A DNA stretch of 64,000 bases, taken from NCBI RefSeq assembly GCF_900100765.1, contig NZ_FNFO01000002.1:558001-622000 (forward strand), read 5' to 3'. Source of the DNA: Catalinimonas alkaloidigena (GTDB lineage Bacteria; Bacteroidota; Bacteroidia; Cytophagales; Flexibacteraceae). The position numbers and the translations under genes are program-made. The notes under the pieces were generated by a model. It saw only the letters and a program-made list of their open reading frames with translations. It had not been told where the DNA came from and did not search any database. Below, piece by piece: positions 1 through 8,921 of this stretch; position 1 is the first letter of the stretch, and each line of letters begins with the position of its first letter.

Positions 1-2
1 GC

Positions 3-1919
3 ACGGCATTGGAGCATTTTCTGGAGCCCTGGATGAACTACTACGTAGTGCAGCACGACTCGCAGGCGCAAGCTGCCATCGCGTTGCTGGACCAGGCCAA
101 GCGCGGCAAAGCCAGCTTCTTTGTACTGGACCGTTTTCAGGGATACGCGTCGCGGCCCGTGCCGGCGCTGGCCGATGCCGTTCCGGCCCTTTCGGTGGTA
201 CAGTATGACGAGCGCTATGCCGAGCTGGTCCACTTCATGTTGGACCGTGTCTACTTCGTAACGCCCGGGTTTGCGGCGTCGGACGTGCCACCGGGGCAAA
301 CGTGCGTCTCGACCGACGGCAAGTTTCTGTTAAGGGCCTACAGCCTGTCGGGGGGCTCGGTCGGAGCGTTTGCCGGCACGCGGTTGGGGCAGGCCCAGCG
401 CCTCACGACCCTGCAGGAAGAAATCACCCAACTGGAAGCTGAACAGGAAACTCTCGAAGCTGAAAAAGCTACTCTGGAAGCCCGGCGGCAGACCCTACGC
501 ACCGCTTCCCGGCAGGCCGAAATTCAGGAAATCGAGCAGCAGATCAACAGCCGTCAGCAGCAGTTGGCGGCCCAGCGTGCGCGCTTCGAGCAATTGGCGG
601 GCCTCGCCGACGACCAAGCTCTGCGTCGCCAGGAACTTCAGGAACGGCAGGTGCAACTTCAGGACGACATCGCCGACCTGACGCCGGACGTGGACCAGCG
701 CAAGGCACAACTCGCGACGCTAGAGGCGCAGGTGCAAGACCAGCAGCACGTACTGGAAGAGGAGCAGGCGCTGGTGGCAGAGCGGGGTGAGGTCTTCAAT
801 CAGGCCAATCTGGCGTTTCACCAGCAGACCCTGCGGCAAGACAGCCTCCGCCAGGAAATTGAGTTTAAGGAAGATTCGTACGAAGTCAACGAACAGCGCA
901 TTCAGGACAACCAGCGCACGTTGGTCGAAACGGAGCAGGAACTGAAAAACCTGCTGGAAGCGCGGGGTAATGACGACGATGGCCTGAAAGCACTGTACGA
1001 GGAACAGACGGCCGTGCAGGAGGGCGTCAACGAGGCGGAACAGGAATTCTTCGCGGTGCGCGGACAAAGCGATGCCCTGGAGCGTGACCTGCGGGACCTG
1101 CGCCGGAAGGGCGAGGCCAACGACGCGCTGTTGCAGGAATTGCAACGCAAGCTCAGCGATACCCAAATGGACCTGGCCACGGTGCGCGAGCGTTTGTCGA
1201 TCGAGTTCAACCTGAGCGATCTGGCCAAGCTCGACATGCCCGAACAATACGTCGGGGTATCGGAAGAAGGGCTGAAAAAAAGTGTACAGTCGCTGCGCGA
1301 TCAGATCGAAAAACTGGGGCCGATCAACTCGATGGCGATGGAAGCCTACGAGGAAATCCGCGAGCGCTACGACTTTATCGAGTCCCAGAAGCGCGACCTG
1401 GAATCGGCGCGTCAGTCGCTGGTGGACACCATCCGCGAGATCGACCTGGTGGCGAAAGAGAACTTCCTCTCGACCTACGAGCAGATTCGGCTCAACTTTC
1501 AGAAGGTGTTCCGCACGCTCTTCACCGAAGAAGATACGTGTGACCTGACGCTGGTCAATCCGTCCGATCCGCTCGAATCCAAAATCGAAATCATGGCACG
1601 GCCCAAAGGCAAACGCCCGCTGACGATCAACCAGTTGTCGGGTGGGGAGAAAACCCTGACGGCCATTTCGCTGCTCTTCGCCATCTACCTGATCAAACCC
1701 GCACCGTTCTGTATTTTCGATGAGGTGGATGCGCCGCTGGACGATACCAACATCGACAAGTTCAACAACATCATCCGTGAGTTTTCGTCCGATTCGCAGT
1801 TCATCATCGTTACGCACAACAAACGCACCATGAGCAGCGTGGACGTGATCTACGGCATCACAATGGTCGAACAGGGCGTTTCTACCGTTATTCCGGTCGA
1901 TCTGCGCGAACTGGTGTAG
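3..1919 (+). CDS. smc: Chromosome segregation ATPase SMC, C-terminal half (5' end outside window)
   Basis: The reading frame is open through the left edge, so the true start and the N-terminal ATPase head lie outside. The visible part begins in the hinge domain (roughly the first 125 residues, with FLEPWMNYYVV near the start), continues as a long glutamine- and glutamate-rich coiled coil (about residues 130-400), and ends with the C-terminal head. The head carries the ABC signature LSGGEK near residue 543 and the Walker B region CIFDEVDAPLDD shortly after, then the H-loop VTHNKRTM. SMC dimers entrap DNA and, with ScpA/ScpB, compact and segregate the chromosome. A TTG at position 9 is not a credible start because the hinge sequence continues upstream of it. 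No scp genes are visible here. Identification is secure from the signature motifs and their order. Confidence 0.97.
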   Translation, partial: TALEHFLEPWMNYYVVQHDSQAQAAIALLDQAKRGKASFFVLDRFQGYASRPVPALADAVPALSVVQYDERYAELVHFMLDRVYFVTPGFAASDVPPGQTCVSTDGKFLLRAYSLSGGSVGAFAGTRLGQAQRLTTLQEEITQLEAEQETLEAEKATLEARRQTLRTASRQAEIQEIEQQINSRQQQLAAQRARFEQLAGLADDQALRRQELQERQVQLQDDIADLTPDVDQRKAQLATLEAQVQDQQHVLEEEQALVAERGEVFNQANLAFHQQTLRQDSLRQEIEFKEDSYEVNEQRIQDNQRTLVETEQELKNLLEARGNDDDGLKALYEEQTAVQEGVNEAEQEFFAVRGQSDALERDLRDLRRKGEANDALLQELQRKLSDTQMDLATVRERLSIEFNLSDLAKLDMPEQYVGVSEEGLKKSVQSLRDQIEKLGPINSMAMEAYEEIRERYDFIESQKRDLESARQSLVDTIREIDLVAKENFLSTYEQIRLNFQKVFRTLFTEEDTCDLTLVNPSDPLESKIEIMARPKGKRPLTINQLSGGEKTLTAISLLFAIYLIKPAPFCIFDEVDAPLDDTNIDKFNNIIREFSSDSQFIIVTHNKRTMSSVDVIYGITMVEQGVSTVIPVDLRELV

Positions 1920-1929
1920 CGAAGTGTCC

Positions 1930-2607
1930 TCAGGGGGCGGGAGCGTCGCCGGTGTTGTGCCGCAATAGGGCGGCTACTACGAGCGCCATGCCGAAGGCGC
2001 CCAGCAACGTGCCCGCAATGGCCAGACCTGTGGCGGAGTAAAGTTCCGGGTTGCGTCCGGTCTGTATCCAGCCTACAATTCCGCTGGCGAAGCTGGCGAG
2101 AAGCAGCACCAGGCCGGTCCCGACAAGCGCCGTGCTGGAGGTGAACAGCAGGGCCACCCCCGCAATGCCACCGGCCAACGCGAGAAAGGACCAGGGATTG
2201 ATCTTGCGTCCGCGTGCCGAATTGCCGGGCAATGTGTTCAGTGCCTTCAGGGGCGTACGAACTTGAAACGCCTCTCGTAGACGAGGACGCGGATGGATGC
2301 CCTCAGCACCAGAAGTGGTTTGCCCGGCGGTTGCCCATGTACGCGCGGGCAGCCGTATCGTCGGTGGAGGGAGGAGACCATGCCCCAGTACCGCCAATGC
2401 CTGTACATCCATTTTCGGTGAAAGAAGCGGCCGTGGCGGAAGCGGGGAGACGCTGGTCTCGACTAAGCCAGGCGACGGAACTTCGCCCGCCGAAGCGCCG
2501 TGCAAGGCACCGGTGCTGGCGTTCGGAAAAACGTAGTAGGCAGGACGCGCACATCCGAGATTGAATACCAGCGGAAGTAACGCCACAAGGAGGGAGATCG
2601 CCTTCAT
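1930..2607 (-). CDS. Hypothetical lipoprotein with C-terminal membrane helices
   Basis: I choose the start at 2607, giving about 225 residues, because the protein then begins MKAISLLVALLPLVF followed by LGC, a lipoprotein signal peptide with lipobox. An upstream ATG at 2700 would bury this signal. The middle is proline-rich and low in recognisable motifs. The C-terminal third holds two or three hydrophobic segments (FLALAGGIAGVALLF, TGLVLLLASFASGIV, LAIAGTLLGAFGMALVVAALL). This pattern, a lipid-anchored N-terminus plus small C-terminal helices, is common in uncharacterised Bacteroidota proteins with DUF4190-like tails, but I do not recognise a named family. It converges on smc with a 10-base gap. 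Function unknown. Confidence 0.7.
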   Translation of the reverse strand: MKAISLLVALLPLVFNLGCARPAYYVFPNASTGALHGASAGEVPSPGLVETSVSPLPPRPLLSPKMDVQALAVLGHGLLPPPTIRLPARTWATAGQTTSGAEGIHPRPRLREAFQVRTPLKALNTLPGNSARGRKINPWSFLALAGGIAGVALLFTSSTALVGTGLVLLLASFASGIVGWIQTGRNPELYSATGLAIAGTLLGAFGMALVVAALLRHNTGDAPAP

Positions 2608-2703
2608 AGGAGCTGAAAAAGTTGAGGGAACTGGCATGCACTGCACGTCAAGGTAGTGAGCTTTTGGCGCATTTGTAAGCACCACGTCGCTAGGGGGCAA
2701 AAT

Positions 2704-2741
2704 AAAAAAGCCTTTCTGCCGGGGGGCAAAAAGGCTTTTTT
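2704..2741. terminator. Bidirectional intrinsic terminator after msrB
   Basis: An inverted repeat with A-run plus GCCTTT on the left and AAAGGC plus T-run on the right surrounds a GC-rich loop. It lies just past the msrB stop on the minus strand and has a T tract in both directions. Confidence 0.8.
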
Positions 2742-2757
2742 CAGCAAGTGCAGCAGT

Positions 2758-3162
2758 TCAGGAGGGATCAAACTCCAACGCGGCCGAATTAATGCAGTAG
2801 CGCAACCCCGTGGGGCGGGGGCCGTCGTTAAACACATGGCCCAGATGCGCCTCACATTGGCGGCACGAAACTTCCGTACGGATCATGCCGAAGCTTTTGT
2901 CAACGGCCTCGCGCACACTGGAGGGAAGCGGCCGGTAGAAACTGGGCCACCCTGAGCCGGAATCGAATTTGGTTTCAGACGAAAAAAGCGGCTCTCCGCA
3001 ACACACGCACTTGTAAGTCCCCTCCTGTTTATGTCCATTGAAAGCCCCGGTAAAGGGCCGTTCGGTGCCTTTGCGTCGCGTTATTTCGTATTGGATAGGA
3101 GTGAGTTGCGCTCGCCACTCAAGGTCGCTCTTGGCGATTTTCTCCTTCTCTTTCGTTTTCAT
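2758..3162 (-). CDS. msrB: Peptide-methionine (R)-S-oxide reductase MsrB
   Basis: MsrB reduces methionine-R-sulfoxide in proteins back to methionine using thioredoxin. The 134-residue protein starting [11 protein letters not shown] has the usual length. It shows the two zinc-binding pairs (CVCC and CRQC), the substrate pocket signature GSGWPSF, and the catalytic cysteine in [11 protein letters not shown] near the C-terminus. Longer starts at 3198 or 3279 are open but add sequence not typical of the family, so 3162 is preferred; 3198 cannot be excluded. It has its own terminator downstream (2704-2741) and appears monocistronic. The protein is cytosolic, with no signal peptide from this start. 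Confidence 0.95.
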   Translation of the reverse strand: MKTKEKEKIAKSDLEWRAQLTPIQYEITRRKGTERPFTGAFNGHKQEGTYKCVCCGEPLFSSETKFDSGSGWPSFYRPLPSSVREAVDKSFGMIRTEVSCRQCEAHLGHVFNDGPRPTGLRYCINSAALEFDPS

Positions 3163-3407
3163 ATAGCGATTTACGATAAGTCCTAGTTTTGTATCCATAA
3201 ACGTCATCGTAAACAGGGGGTTACCACAAGGGAAACAAAGCACGTTGGTGCCCGAGCAAACCAGCGGCTGCGGACACAACCTGGAAGCAAAAGCGCAGCG
3301 AACGGAGCGGGGGCCAGAAATGCGAACAGTTCCTTAGAAATCAGGCAGAAGGAACAACCTTGTGGCACTAGTTTTGCGTTGAAACGATGTACATGAAGAA
3401 GGAAAAA

Positions 3408-3860
3408 ATGAAAACACGTATAAGTCTGTTGTGCCTGCTGATCGGCATGCTGAGCATTCCCGCTGTACTGCAGGCACAAACCACTCCCTTGCCCATTCGC
3501 ACGGATTCGAACGAAGGCGTAGCCGTGCTGCCCGACTATCAGGAAGAAGACAATACCCTATCGCCCAAAGAGTTTGCGCGTCAGATCGCCGACGAACAGG
3601 CCGTGTTGCTGGATGTGCGAACCCCGGAAGAATACGAAGAAGGACATCTGGAGGGCGCAAAACTTGTCGATTACAAAAGCGACGAATTTGAAGAGCAGGT
3701 GCGTGCGCTCGATCCGCAGCGTACGTACTACATGTACTGCCGTTCCGGCGTACGCAGCCACAAGGCCCTCGAGCAGATGAAAGAGATGGGATTCAAGCAC
3801 CTTTACGAGTTAGATGGCGGAATAACCGCTTGGAAATCAGAAGGTTTACCGGTTAAGTAA
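3408..3860 (+). CDS. Exported rhodanese-like domain protein
   Basis: The start at 3408 gives MKTRISLLCLLIGML and a cleavable signal peptide ending near LQAQ, so the protein is periplasmic or cell-surface. A single rhodanese domain follows, with the sequence DVRTPEEYEEGHLEGA and the active-site loop CRSGVRS, where the cysteine is the persulfide-carrying residue. Such domains transfer sulfane sulfur or act as redox or phosphate-binding modules; the substrate cannot be inferred. ATG codons at 3387 and 3393 in the same frame are possible but lengthen the n-region with lysines. It is followed by a strong terminator at 3948-3982. Divergent from msrB, with about 245 bases between them in which I see no further gene. 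Confidence 0.9.
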   Translation: MKTRISLLCLLIGMLSIPAVLQAQTTPLPIRTDSNEGVAVLPDYQEEDNTLSPKEFARQIADEQAVLLDVRTPEEYEEGHLEGAKLVDYKSDEFEEQVRALDPQRTYYMYCRSGVRSHKALEQMKEMGFKHLYELDGGITAWKSEGLPVK

Positions 3861-3947
3861 ACTTTTTTTAAAAAATTTGTAACCTATCTTTTGGCGATGC
3901 GTTACCCCTAATAAGTCGTTTAAGTAGTTAATTGTTGAGCACAGAGC

Positions 3948-3982
3948 ACAAAAGCCCGTCCGAATGGTCGGGCTTTTGTGTT
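3948..3982 (+). terminator. Intrinsic terminator after the rhodanese gene
   Basis: ACAAAAGCCCG (3948-3958) pairs with CGGGCTTTTGT (3969-3979) around a 10-base loop and is followed by further T residues. The left A-run could make it work in both directions. Confidence 0.8.
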
Positions 3983-4030
3983 GTAGCCTCCTGCTGAATA
4001 ACTCCCCCGCATCTGTTACTTTTGCGTAGC

Positions 4031-4783
4031 ATGTATCTCCCCTTTATGTCTCATTTTCGATGCGGCTCTTGGCCGCTCTTGTTCCTCTTGCTTACCACAT
4101 TGGGCTGCCAGCAGGTAGACACCGAAGCGGCCGAAGAAGCGTTTACGCAGGGGCGGCAGCAGTTGGAGGCTGGTCAGACCGCGGCTGCTATTGCCTCGTT
4201 TACGCAGGCGATTGAAACCGACAGCAGCCGCGCCGATTATTACAATGCCCGTGGTGTCTCCTATTTCGAAACCGGGCAGTACGAGCAGGCCCAGGCCGAC
4301 TATAGCCAGGCCATCCGGCTCGATCCGGAAAATTACAAGCCTTATTATAACCGGGGACGCGCCTACATTGCGCAGCAGCGGTATCCGCTCGCCATCCAGA
4401 GTTTTGATGCTGCGCTGCAACGCGATAGCACCATTCACGAGATCTGGAACAACCGGGGCGTGGCCCACCACCTCAACGGCGACTATCCGAAAGCCATTGC
4501 CGACTTCACACACTCGTTGTCGTTGGCACCGCGCAACAACATTGCCCACTACAACCGGGGAAAACTCTATTACCTGACCGAAGATTTTGCCTCGGCGAAA
4601 GAAGATTTCGACAGTACCTTGTCGGCCAATCCCAATTATCCGGATGCGCTGTATGCCCGGGGGTTGGCGCGGCTGGCCATGAACGAGGAATCCGGGTGCG
4701 ACGACGTGCGCCGGTCGGTGCAGTTGGGGTACGACAAAGTCGACCCGGAAGTACGCGAGGCGTGCGGGGCCGACCATCCATGA
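4031..4783 (+). CDS. TPR-repeat lipoprotein
   Basis: The ATG at 4031 is preferred to a TTG at 4022; an internal ATG at 4046 is also possible. The N-terminus carries a hydrophobic stretch ending TTLGCQQ, a lipobox, so the protein is probably lipid-anchored on the periplasmic side. The rest is a run of about six tetratricopeptide repeats with repeated YNARGVSYF, YNRGRAYI, WNNRGVAHHL, YNRGKLYYL and YARGLARL helices, each about 34 residues apart. TPR proteins of this size act as protein-protein scaffolds, and the partner is unknown. Its stop overlaps the start of the sua5-like gene by ATGA (4780-4783), so the two are translationally coupled. Confidence 0.88.
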   Translation: MYLPFMSHFRCGSWPLLFLLLTTLGCQQVDTEAAEEAFTQGRQQLEAGQTAAAIASFTQAIETDSSRADYYNARGVSYFETGQYEQAQADYSQAIRLDPENYKPYYNRGRAYIAQQRYPLAIQSFDAALQRDSTIHEIWNNRGVAHHLNGDYPKAIADFTHSLSLAPRNNIAHYNRGKLYYLTEDFASAKEDFDSTLSANPNYPDALYARGLARLAMNEESGCDDVRRSVQLGYDKVDPEVREACGADHP

Positions 4784-5757
4784 TCGGCACGGACGTATCT
4801 CAGGCAGCAGCGCTTCTTCGACAGGGACAATTAGTCGCTATTCCGACCGAAACGGTATATGGGTTGGCGGCCAATGCGCTGGATGTGCAGGCGGTGAGTC
4901 GCATTTTCGAAGCCAAAAAACGGCCATCGTTCGATCCGCTGATCGTGCACATTGGTGCGCTGGCGCAATTGGAGACGTACGTCACGCAGCTTCCGCCGCT
5001 GGCTCTCCGGCTGGCGGAGCACTTTTGGCCCGGTCCGTTGACGCTGCTGCTCGACCGTCGCCCGCTTATTCCCGATCTGGTCACGGCGGGATTGCCGCAG
5101 GTCGGCATACGGCTTCCGGCCCATCCGCTCACCCAACAACTTCTGGCAACACTCGATTTTCCGCTGGCCGCCCCCAGCGCCAATCCGTTCGGGTACATCT
5201 CACCGACGACGGCGCAGCACGTCGCACAGCAGTTGGGTGAACAAGTTCCTTATATTCTGGACGGTGGCCCCTGTCAGGTGGGGCTGGAGTCGACCATCGT
5301 CGGATTTCCGGAGGGGCGTCCTTTGGTCTACCGGTTGGGGGGAATTGCACTGGAACAGCTGGAAGCGGTGATCGGCGAACCGGTTGAGCGCCGCGCGCAC
5401 TCTACGTCCAATCCGCAAGCCCCCGGCATGCTGAAAAGCCATTACGCACCGCGCATCCCATTTCACGTGGGCGAGATCGACGCCTTACTGGAGAAGTTTC
5501 CGCACCAAAACGTTGGGGTATTGTCCTTACAAACGACCTATCCTTCGGTGAACGCGGCGTGGCAAGTGCAACTTTCACCTACCGGGCATCTGCCCGAGGC
5601 TGCGGGGCGTCTTTTTGCGGCCATGCGTCACCTGGACAGCCTGCCGCTGGACGTCATCGTGGCGGAATGGATGCCGGAGACAGGGTTGGGGCGGGCCATG
5701 AACGATCGGTTGCGCCGGGCGGCTGTGCCGGACAATCTCCAGACCGGAGAAATCTGA
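4780..5757 (+). CDS. ywlC: L-threonylcarbamoyladenylate synthase (Sua5/YwlC type)
   Basis: The enzyme makes threonylcarbamoyl-AMP from threonine, bicarbonate and ATP, the first step of the t6A37 modification of ANN-decoding tRNAs. The start at 4780 (MIGTDVSQAAALLRQGQ) overlaps the previous stop by ATGA. The N-terminal 190 residues are a YrdC/TsaC domain with IPTETVYGLAANA, the phosphate-binding KRPSFDPLIVH stretch and SAPSANPFGYISPT. The extra C-terminal domain (about residues 200-325), joined by the usual linker ending PGMLKSHYAP, marks the long Sua5/YwlC form rather than short TsaC. Total length 325 residues fits. Cytosolic. The open frame continues upstream into the TPR gene but that part is a shadow. 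Confidence 0.95.
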   Translation: MIGTDVSQAAALLRQGQLVAIPTETVYGLAANALDVQAVSRIFEAKKRPSFDPLIVHIGALAQLETYVTQLPPLALRLAEHFWPGPLTLLLDRRPLIPDLVTAGLPQVGIRLPAHPLTQQLLATLDFPLAAPSANPFGYISPTTAQHVAQQLGEQVPYILDGGPCQVGLESTIVGFPEGRPLVYRLGGIALEQLEAVIGEPVERRAHSTSNPQAPGMLKSHYAPRIPFHVGEIDALLEKFPHQNVGVLSLQTTYPSVNAAWQVQLSPTGHLPEAAGRLFAAMRHLDSLPLDVIVAEWMPETGLGRAMNDRLRRAAVPDNLQTGEI

Positions 5758-5845
5758 CGTTTGCCGTCAGATAGTTTCCTGACGCAGACAGGTTTTCGGC
5801 GGGTGACTCATCTCATCACGCTATATTTGCGTAAACAATCCCATC

Positions 5846-7561
5846 ATGCTGAAAAGATATTGCGGAGGGTTTTTCCTTCTTCTGATACTGTCGGTTGCGG
5901 TGCACGCGCAGTCTCGTAACGACGAAACCAACTATTTGTATGGGAAAGAGCTGCTGAAAAAAGAGCAGTTTGCCGAGGCGGCCAACGTCTTCGAAAAGCT
6001 GGCCGTTCCCGACCGCCAGAGCCAGTTTGCTGCCTATTCCCATTATTACTACGCGCTGGCCGAGTTCCGGCAGGGGCACTACGAAAAAGCCAATCTGACC
6101 TTATTAAAACTGGTCGAGTCGTTCCCGGATTGGTCCGACAAACAAGAGGCTTATTACCTGATGACCCTGGCGGCATTCGAGCGGCATAAGCCCGAGGTTG
6201 CCGTAGATTATCTGCAGAAAATCAAGAGTCGGGAGTTGCAGACACTCGCAACGACGGCCGCCGATCATTACCTGCAGCAGATTCACGGGCTGGACACTCT
6301 GCGCACGCTCTATCAAAAATATCCTGCCAACACCTCGGTAGCGGTGGCGTATGCGCATCAGTTGCAGTTTGCGCCCCGGACACCTGAAAACCAGCAGACA
6401 CTCGAAAAAATCAGGGGACAGTTACCCGCCGAACGCCTGAATGCCCTGGGTAAAGCGCCCGAACAGAAAGCACGTTACCGGGTAGCGTTGCTGTTGCCAT
6501 TTGAAGTGAAGGCAATTAATCCGGACGACATCAATCGCCAGAATCAGTTTGTGCTCGACTTTTATCAGGGCGTTCAACTGGCGCAGGAACAATTGAAAAA
6601 CGAAGACGGCGAGCCGCTGGTCGAGCTTTTTGTGTACGACACGGAAAAGAGTCCCGAGAATGTGAAAGCTATGGCCCAATGGCCGGAATTGCGCAGCATG
6701 GACCTGATGGTGGGGCCGGTGTACACCAACGGATCGCTGGTGCTGACGCCTTTCGCACAGCAGTACCGCATTCCGATGGTCAATCCACTTTCCGAAAACG
6801 CGGAAATCATCGAAGGCAATCCGTATTCGTTTCTGGCCGAAGCGACGCTGGAAAGCCGCGCACAGGCCATTGCCACGTTTGCATTGGGTCAGTTCAAGGG
6901 AAAAAAAGTAGGGATTCTGAGTGGTACAGACCGCCGCGATACCGCCCTGGCCAGCGCGTATCAGCAGGCTGTCGAAGCCTTGGGGGGACAGGTGGTCGTG
7001 CTTGAGAAGATCGACGGTCGGCTGAACAGTGCCGTGAAAGATGTGGTAGAGCGCTTACAGAAGGCGGGTGTTTCGCACGTGCTGGTCAGCAGCGAAGATG
7101 CTTTCATGGCGCAGAATTTCATCACTTCGCTCGAACTCTTAGGCTTCAGACTGCCGACTGTCGCACCCGGAAGCTGGCTGCGCGATGCCACTGTGGTGTC
7201 GCTGCCGCAGTGGGAGCGCCAGAACATCTTTTTCTTCATGGACAACTTTGCCGACAGCGACAAAAAAGCCGTACAGGATTTCCAACGTCGGTACATGAGT
7301 CGGGCGCGGCTCATTCCTTCGGTATATGCCTACCAGGGATACGACCAGATGATGTTCTTCGGCGAAATGTTGAAGAAGTACGGCACCGGTCTGGCCGAGG
7401 GCATTCACCAGGAGGGGTATTGGCCCGGCATCACGCTGACCGGCTTCGACTATTCCCAAGGGAATGACAACCGATTCGTCGCCGTCGTGAAGATCGAGGA
7501 CGGGACGCTCAAAATCGTCAACGCGCCTACCTCGGCAGCTTTTGAATTTCAGAAACGGTAA
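5846..7561 (+). CDS. LppC-like periplasmic binding protein with N-terminal TPR-like region
   Basis: The 571-residue protein starts with a signal peptide (LKRYCGGFFLLLILSVAVHAQ). Residues about 30-200 are helical TPR-like repeats. From about residue 210 (YRVALLLPFEVKAIN) there is a type I periplasmic-binding-protein fold of the amino-acid ABC-transporter receptor class, with TEKSPENVKAMAQWPELRSMDLMVGPVY and VGILSGTDRRDTALASAYQQAVEALGG. This TPR plus binding-fold layout matches the LppC/LpoA-like family, in which Escherichia coli LpoA activates a penicillin-binding protein; many Bacteroidota have soluble relatives annotated only as substrate-binding proteins. There are no transporter permease genes nearby, which favours a cell-envelope role over transport. 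The hemL gene follows within 40 bases. Confidence 0.85.
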   Translation: MLKRYCGGFFLLLILSVAVHAQSRNDETNYLYGKELLKKEQFAEAANVFEKLAVPDRQSQFAAYSHYYYALAEFRQGHYEKANLTLLKLVESFPDWSDKQEAYYLMTLAAFERHKPEVAVDYLQKIKSRELQTLATTAADHYLQQIHGLDTLRTLYQKYPANTSVAVAYAHQLQFAPRTPENQQTLEKIRGQLPAERLNALGKAPEQKARYRVALLLPFEVKAINPDDINRQNQFVLDFYQGVQLAQEQLKNEDGEPLVELFVYDTEKSPENVKAMAQWPELRSMDLMVGPVYTNGSLVLTPFAQQYRIPMVNPLSENAEIIEGNPYSFLAEATLESRAQAIATFALGQFKGKKVGILSGTDRRDTALASAYQQAVEALGGQVVVLEKIDGRLNSAVKDVVERLQKAGVSHVLVSSEDAFMAQNFITSLELLGFRLPTVAPGSWLRDATVVSLPQWERQNIFFFMDNFADSDKKAVQDFQRRYMSRARLIPSVYAYQGYDQMMFFGEMLKKYGTGLAEGIHQEGYWPGITLTGFDYSQGNDNRFVAVVKIEDGTLKIVNAPTSAAFEFQKR

Positions 7562-7600
7562 TCGGCCGCTGTGCCTGTGGCCGGACCAAACCAGAATACC

Positions 7601-8911
7601 ATGCAGTACACAACCAGCCAATCACTTTTCGAACGTGCCGGACACACCATTCCCGGCGGGGTAAATTCGCCCGTACGCGCTTTCAAAGCCGTAGGAGGGA
7701 CCCCGGTTTTTCTTAAATCGGCCGAGGGACCGTATGTGTACGACGTGGACGGGAATCAGTACATCGAGCTGATCAACTCGTGGGGACCGATGATTCTGGG
7801 GCATGCGCATCCGCTGATCGTGGAAGCGGTGCAACACGCCGCCACCGACTCGCTGTCGTTTGGAGCACCTACCCGCCGCGAAATCGAGATGGCCGAGCTG
7901 ATTACCCAAATGGTGCCGTCGGTAGAAAAAGTGCGGATGGTAAACTCAGGCACCGAAGCTACCATGTCGGCCGTGCGGGTGGCGCGGGGCTACACGGGGC
8001 GCGACAAGATCATCAAATTCGCCGGCTGTTACCACGGCCACGGCGACTCATTCCTGATTGCGGCGGGCAGTGGAGCGGTTACGTTCGGCACTCCCGATAG
8101 TCCCGGTGTGACCAAAGGCGTGGCCCAGGATACGCTGACGGCACCCTACAACGACTTGGCCGCGGTCGAAGAACTGGTTGCGGCCAATCCTGACCAAATT
8201 GCGGCCATCATCATCGAACCGGTGGCGGGCAACATGGGGTGCATCGTGCCGTCGTCGGAGTTTCTGACGGGCCTGCGCCGCGTGTGCGATGCGCACGGCA
8301 TTGTCCTTATTTTCGACGAAGTGATGACGGGCTTCCGGCTGGCGCCGGGGGGGGCGCAAACGGTGCTGGGCGTAACGCCCGATCTGACTACCCTGGGCAA
8401 AATCATCGGTGGCGGCATGCCTGTAGGGGCTTATGGCGGTAAAAAAGAGATCATGGATTTTGTAGCCCCGGCCGGACCTGTCTACCAGGCAGGCACGCTG
8501 TCGGGCAATCCGGTGGCCATGGCGGCAGGACTGACCATGCTGACCTATCTGCACGAACATCCGGAGGTCTACACCCGCCTGGAAACCGTGGGCAAAACTC
8601 TGACGGATGGCCTGCGCCAGGGACTTGATAAACTGGGCCTCCGCTACACCATCAACCAGATCGGGTCGATGTATACGCTGTTCTTCACCGATCAGCCGGT
8701 ATACGATTTCGAAACGGCCCGCCAGTCGGACCTGATGGCCTTCGGACGTTATTTCCACGCTATGCTCTCGCGCGGCGTTTACCTAGCCCCCTCGCAATTC
8801 GAAAGTCTGTTCCTGTCTACCGCCCTGACCGACGAACTGATCGACCGGATTATTGAAGCGCACCAGGACGCGCTAGAGGAAATTATGGCCGAAACAGAAG
8901 GTCGGAATTAA
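7601..8911 (+). CDS. hemL: Glutamate-1-semialdehyde 2,1-aminomutase HemL
   Basis: This PLP enzyme converts glutamate-1-semialdehyde to 5-aminolevulinate in the C5 route to haem. I choose the ATG at 7601 ([20 protein letters not shown]), giving 436 residues, rather than the GTG at 7571. Diagnostic stretches include [15 protein letters not shown], the PLP phosphate-binding region [27 protein letters not shown] with the aspartate that contacts the pyridine nitrogen, [17 protein letters not shown] with the Schiff-base lysine, and [14 protein letters not shown]. It follows the LppC-like gene closely and is followed 10 bases later by a lipoprotein gene, so it may lie in a short operon. Confidence 0.97.
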   Translation: MQYTTSQSLFERAGHTIPGGVNSPVRAFKAVGGTPVFLKSAEGPYVYDVDGNQYIELINSWGPMILGHAHPLIVEAVQHAATDSLSFGAPTRREIEMAELITQMVPSVEKVRMVNSGTEATMSAVRVARGYTGRDKIIKFAGCYHGHGDSFLIAAGSGAVTFGTPDSPGVTKGVAQDTLTAPYNDLAAVEELVAANPDQIAAIIIEPVAGNMGCIVPSSEFLTGLRRVCDAHGIVLIFDEVMTGFRLAPGGAQTVLGVTPDLTTLGKIIGGGMPVGAYGGKKEIMDFVAPAGPVYQAGTLSGNPVAMAAGLTMLTYLHEHPEVYTRLETVGKTLTDGLRQGLDKLGLRYTINQIGSMYTLFFTDQPVYDFETARQSDLMAFGRYFHAMLSRGVYLAPSQFESLFLSTALTDELIDRIIEAHQDALEEIMAETEGRN

Positions 8912-8921
8912 TCTTTTTGGC

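Noticed and set aside
720-1817. Long minus-strand open frame opposite smc
   Set aside because: It is a shadow of the coding strand; the antisense translation has no motifs while the plus strand gives clear SMC motifs.
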